Part shown: positions 15,794 to 16,668 of the stretch, in pieces
Numbering within the stretch: position 1 is the stretch's first letter
Layout: every line of letters begins with the position of its first letter
NCBI GenBank assembly: GCA_003142915.1
Contig: PLNZ01000310.1
Location: forward strand, 1-16,668
Source of the DNA: Ignavibacteriales bacterium
Lineage (GTDB): Bacteria; Bacteroidota; Ignavibacteria; Ignavibacteriales; Ignavibacteriaceae
Direction of reading: 5' to 3'
Length of the DNA stretch: 16,668 nt
Translations under genes and position numbers: made by a program
Notes under the pieces: model-generated
The model's database searches: none
Told to the model about the DNA's origin: nothing
What the model saw: only the letters and a program-made list of their open reading frames with translations

Positions 15794-16352
15794 AGTTTTT
15801 CTTTTTTATGAATTCAATTGCTCTGTACACGTAGGCTATAAATGATACAAACACTAATAATATACTTAGATAATAAAACCCTTTAAATACAAGAAAATTT
15901 CTGTTAACATTTAAAATTATCAAGAGTATTACAAGTCCGATATTAACGACCGCAATTTTTCCTAATACATTGGAAGGCAATACTTTGCCGACAATTCTTG
16001 TAACAATAATTCCACCAATAAATATTAAAATATCCCGCCCAATTATTAAAAGGAAATAAGTTGAATTTATCTCTCCGATTAAATATAGTTTAATTATAAT
16101 AACACCTATGGCAACTTTATCTGCCAATGGATCAATAATTTTTCCCATTTCGGTAACCTGATTGTATTTACGGGCTAAATAGCCATCAAATATGTCCGTT
16201 ATGGATCCGAATATGCAAAGGGCAAAAGTAATATATCTAACCGCATCATACTTGAAATTGTCCAGCAAAAACCAAAACGGTATTGCAAGAAATAACCTCA
16301 ATAAGCTTAACAGGTTGGATTTAGTTTTTATTTCTTTATAATTAATTTTCAT
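15780..16352 (-). CDS. pgsA: CDP-alcohol phosphatidyltransferase, probably PgsA
   Basis: A 190-residue integral membrane enzyme with about five or six hydrophobic segments. The CDP-alcohol phosphotransferase motif is complete: Asp53-xx-Asp56-Gly57-xx-Ala60-Arg61-x8-Gly70-xxx-Asp74-xxx-Asp78 (DIFDGYLAR, then GKIIDPLADK). IDPLADKVA and the length of about 190 fit phosphatidylglycerophosphate synthase, which joins CDP-diacylglycerol and glycerol-3-phosphate on the way to phosphatidylglycerol and cardiolipin. A different alcohol acceptor cannot be excluded. It overlaps ftsY and is preceded by the remains of a broken gene rather than by a gene of the same operon, so its promoter must lie in or beyond 16353-16668. 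Confidence 0.88.
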   Translation of the reverse strand: MKINYKEIKTKSNLLSLLRLFLAIPFWFLLDNFKYDAVRYITFALCIFGSITDIFDGYLARKYNQVTEMGKIIDPLADKVAIGVIIIKLYLIGEINSTYFLLIIGRDILIFIGGIIVTRIVGKVLPSNVLGKIAVVNIGLVILLIILNVNRNFLVFKGFYYLSILLVFVSFIAYVYRAIEFIKKKNYGTL

Positions 16353-16378
16353 CTAATTACATCAAATTTATCAATTTT

Positions 16379-16668
16379 TTATTTCACTTTGAAGACGTTT
16401 AAAGTTTGAGAATATTCAATTGAGGAATTGCTTTTAATTTGAGTTAATAACGATTGCATTGAATTCTGACCTGAAAAATTTAATTTGACAAAATCCGATA
16501 AGCCCAGATCAGCGCTGTTGAGGTTTTAGCAAAGTGTTCTACAGTAAAGTTTGAAAGGGCTAAGACTTTATTAAAAGATTTGGTAACTTTTTTTTTTGAT
16601 TTTATTCTATTTGTCGTGACAGATAAATCAATATCATCTTTATATTTAAAGAATGAAGTAGTTTGGGA
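16379..16668 (-). pseudogene. Remnant resembling a subtilisin-family propeptide, truncated and frameshifted
   Basis: Reading leftward from the window edge, an open frame gives FFKYKDDIDLSV, then KVLALSNFTVEHFAKTSTA. Near 16511-16516 the sense shifts by one base, and a second frame continues ADLGLSDFVKLNFSGQNSM then IKSNSSIEYSQTLNVFKVK with TAA at 16381-16379. The joined text, in which a 'ls.ffklnf' strand is followed by a helix and 'IEYsqtlnvfkv', resembles N-terminal propeptides of S8 proteases (typical ending VEYAEPNY). The protease domain that should follow is missing; pgsA starts 27 bases later. So this looks like a decayed 5' part of a secreted protease gene extending past the window. 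The family call is by eye and tentative; that this is coding remains is somewhat safer. Confidence 0.42.

Noticed and set aside
1..16668. CRISPR arrays, tRNA or rRNA genes, riboswitches and transposases
   Set aside because: Looked for in the gaps between genes; no regularly spaced repeats, cloverleaf-like segments, conserved RNA motifs or transposase frames were seen.

Overview
The window is an AT-rich piece of bacterial chromosome carrying mostly core genes. Gene content and protein style point to the Bacteroidota/Ignavibacteriota/Chlorobiota group, most likely an Ignavibacteria-like bacterium. Pointers are a DUF2795 protein of the Bacteroidota type (12047-12268), a YbeY whose third metal ligand is Asp, a Wzi-like outer-membrane barrel, AT-rich codon use and few strong Shine-Dalgarno sites. 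This placement is inference from recalled families, not from a search.

Layout, plus strand, 18-13417: a Wzi-like outer-membrane protein, an S41 C-terminal processing protease and a DUF3108 protein; then a gamma-carbonic anhydrase gene that is broken; then an MBL-fold hydrolase, ybeY (16S rRNA maturation RNase), a Smg/DUF494 protein, topA and a XerC/XerD recombinase; then hpf, hprK, an M23 cell-wall peptidase, DUF2795 and a DNA polymerase III delta-prime subunit. Many neighbours overlap by 1-4 bases or lie within 30 bases, so long co-transcribed runs are likely. The clearest breaks are a possible promoter at 11057-11085 and a strong intrinsic terminator at 12273-12293.

Layout, minus strand, 13599-16668: an orphan secreted protein bracketed by 16-bp perfect inverted repeats, an intact DUF2442 gene whose DUF4160 partner is a pseudogene, then ftsY and pgsA (gene order pgsA-ftsY, overlapping), and at the right edge a degraded fragment that resembles the propeptide of a subtilisin-like secreted protease.

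The core genes serve DNA topology and replication (topA, xer, holB-like), ribosome maturation and hibernation (ybeY, hpf), envelope and membrane biogenesis (Wzi-like, S41, M23, pgsA, ftsY) and regulation (hprK). I found no CRISPR array, rRNA, tRNA, transposase or convincing new multi-gene system. The most noteworthy content is gene decay: three disrupted genes (gamma-carbonic anhydrase, DUF4160, subtilase propeptide), all reconstructed by hand translation, plus a terminator placed almost on top of the holB-like start codon.
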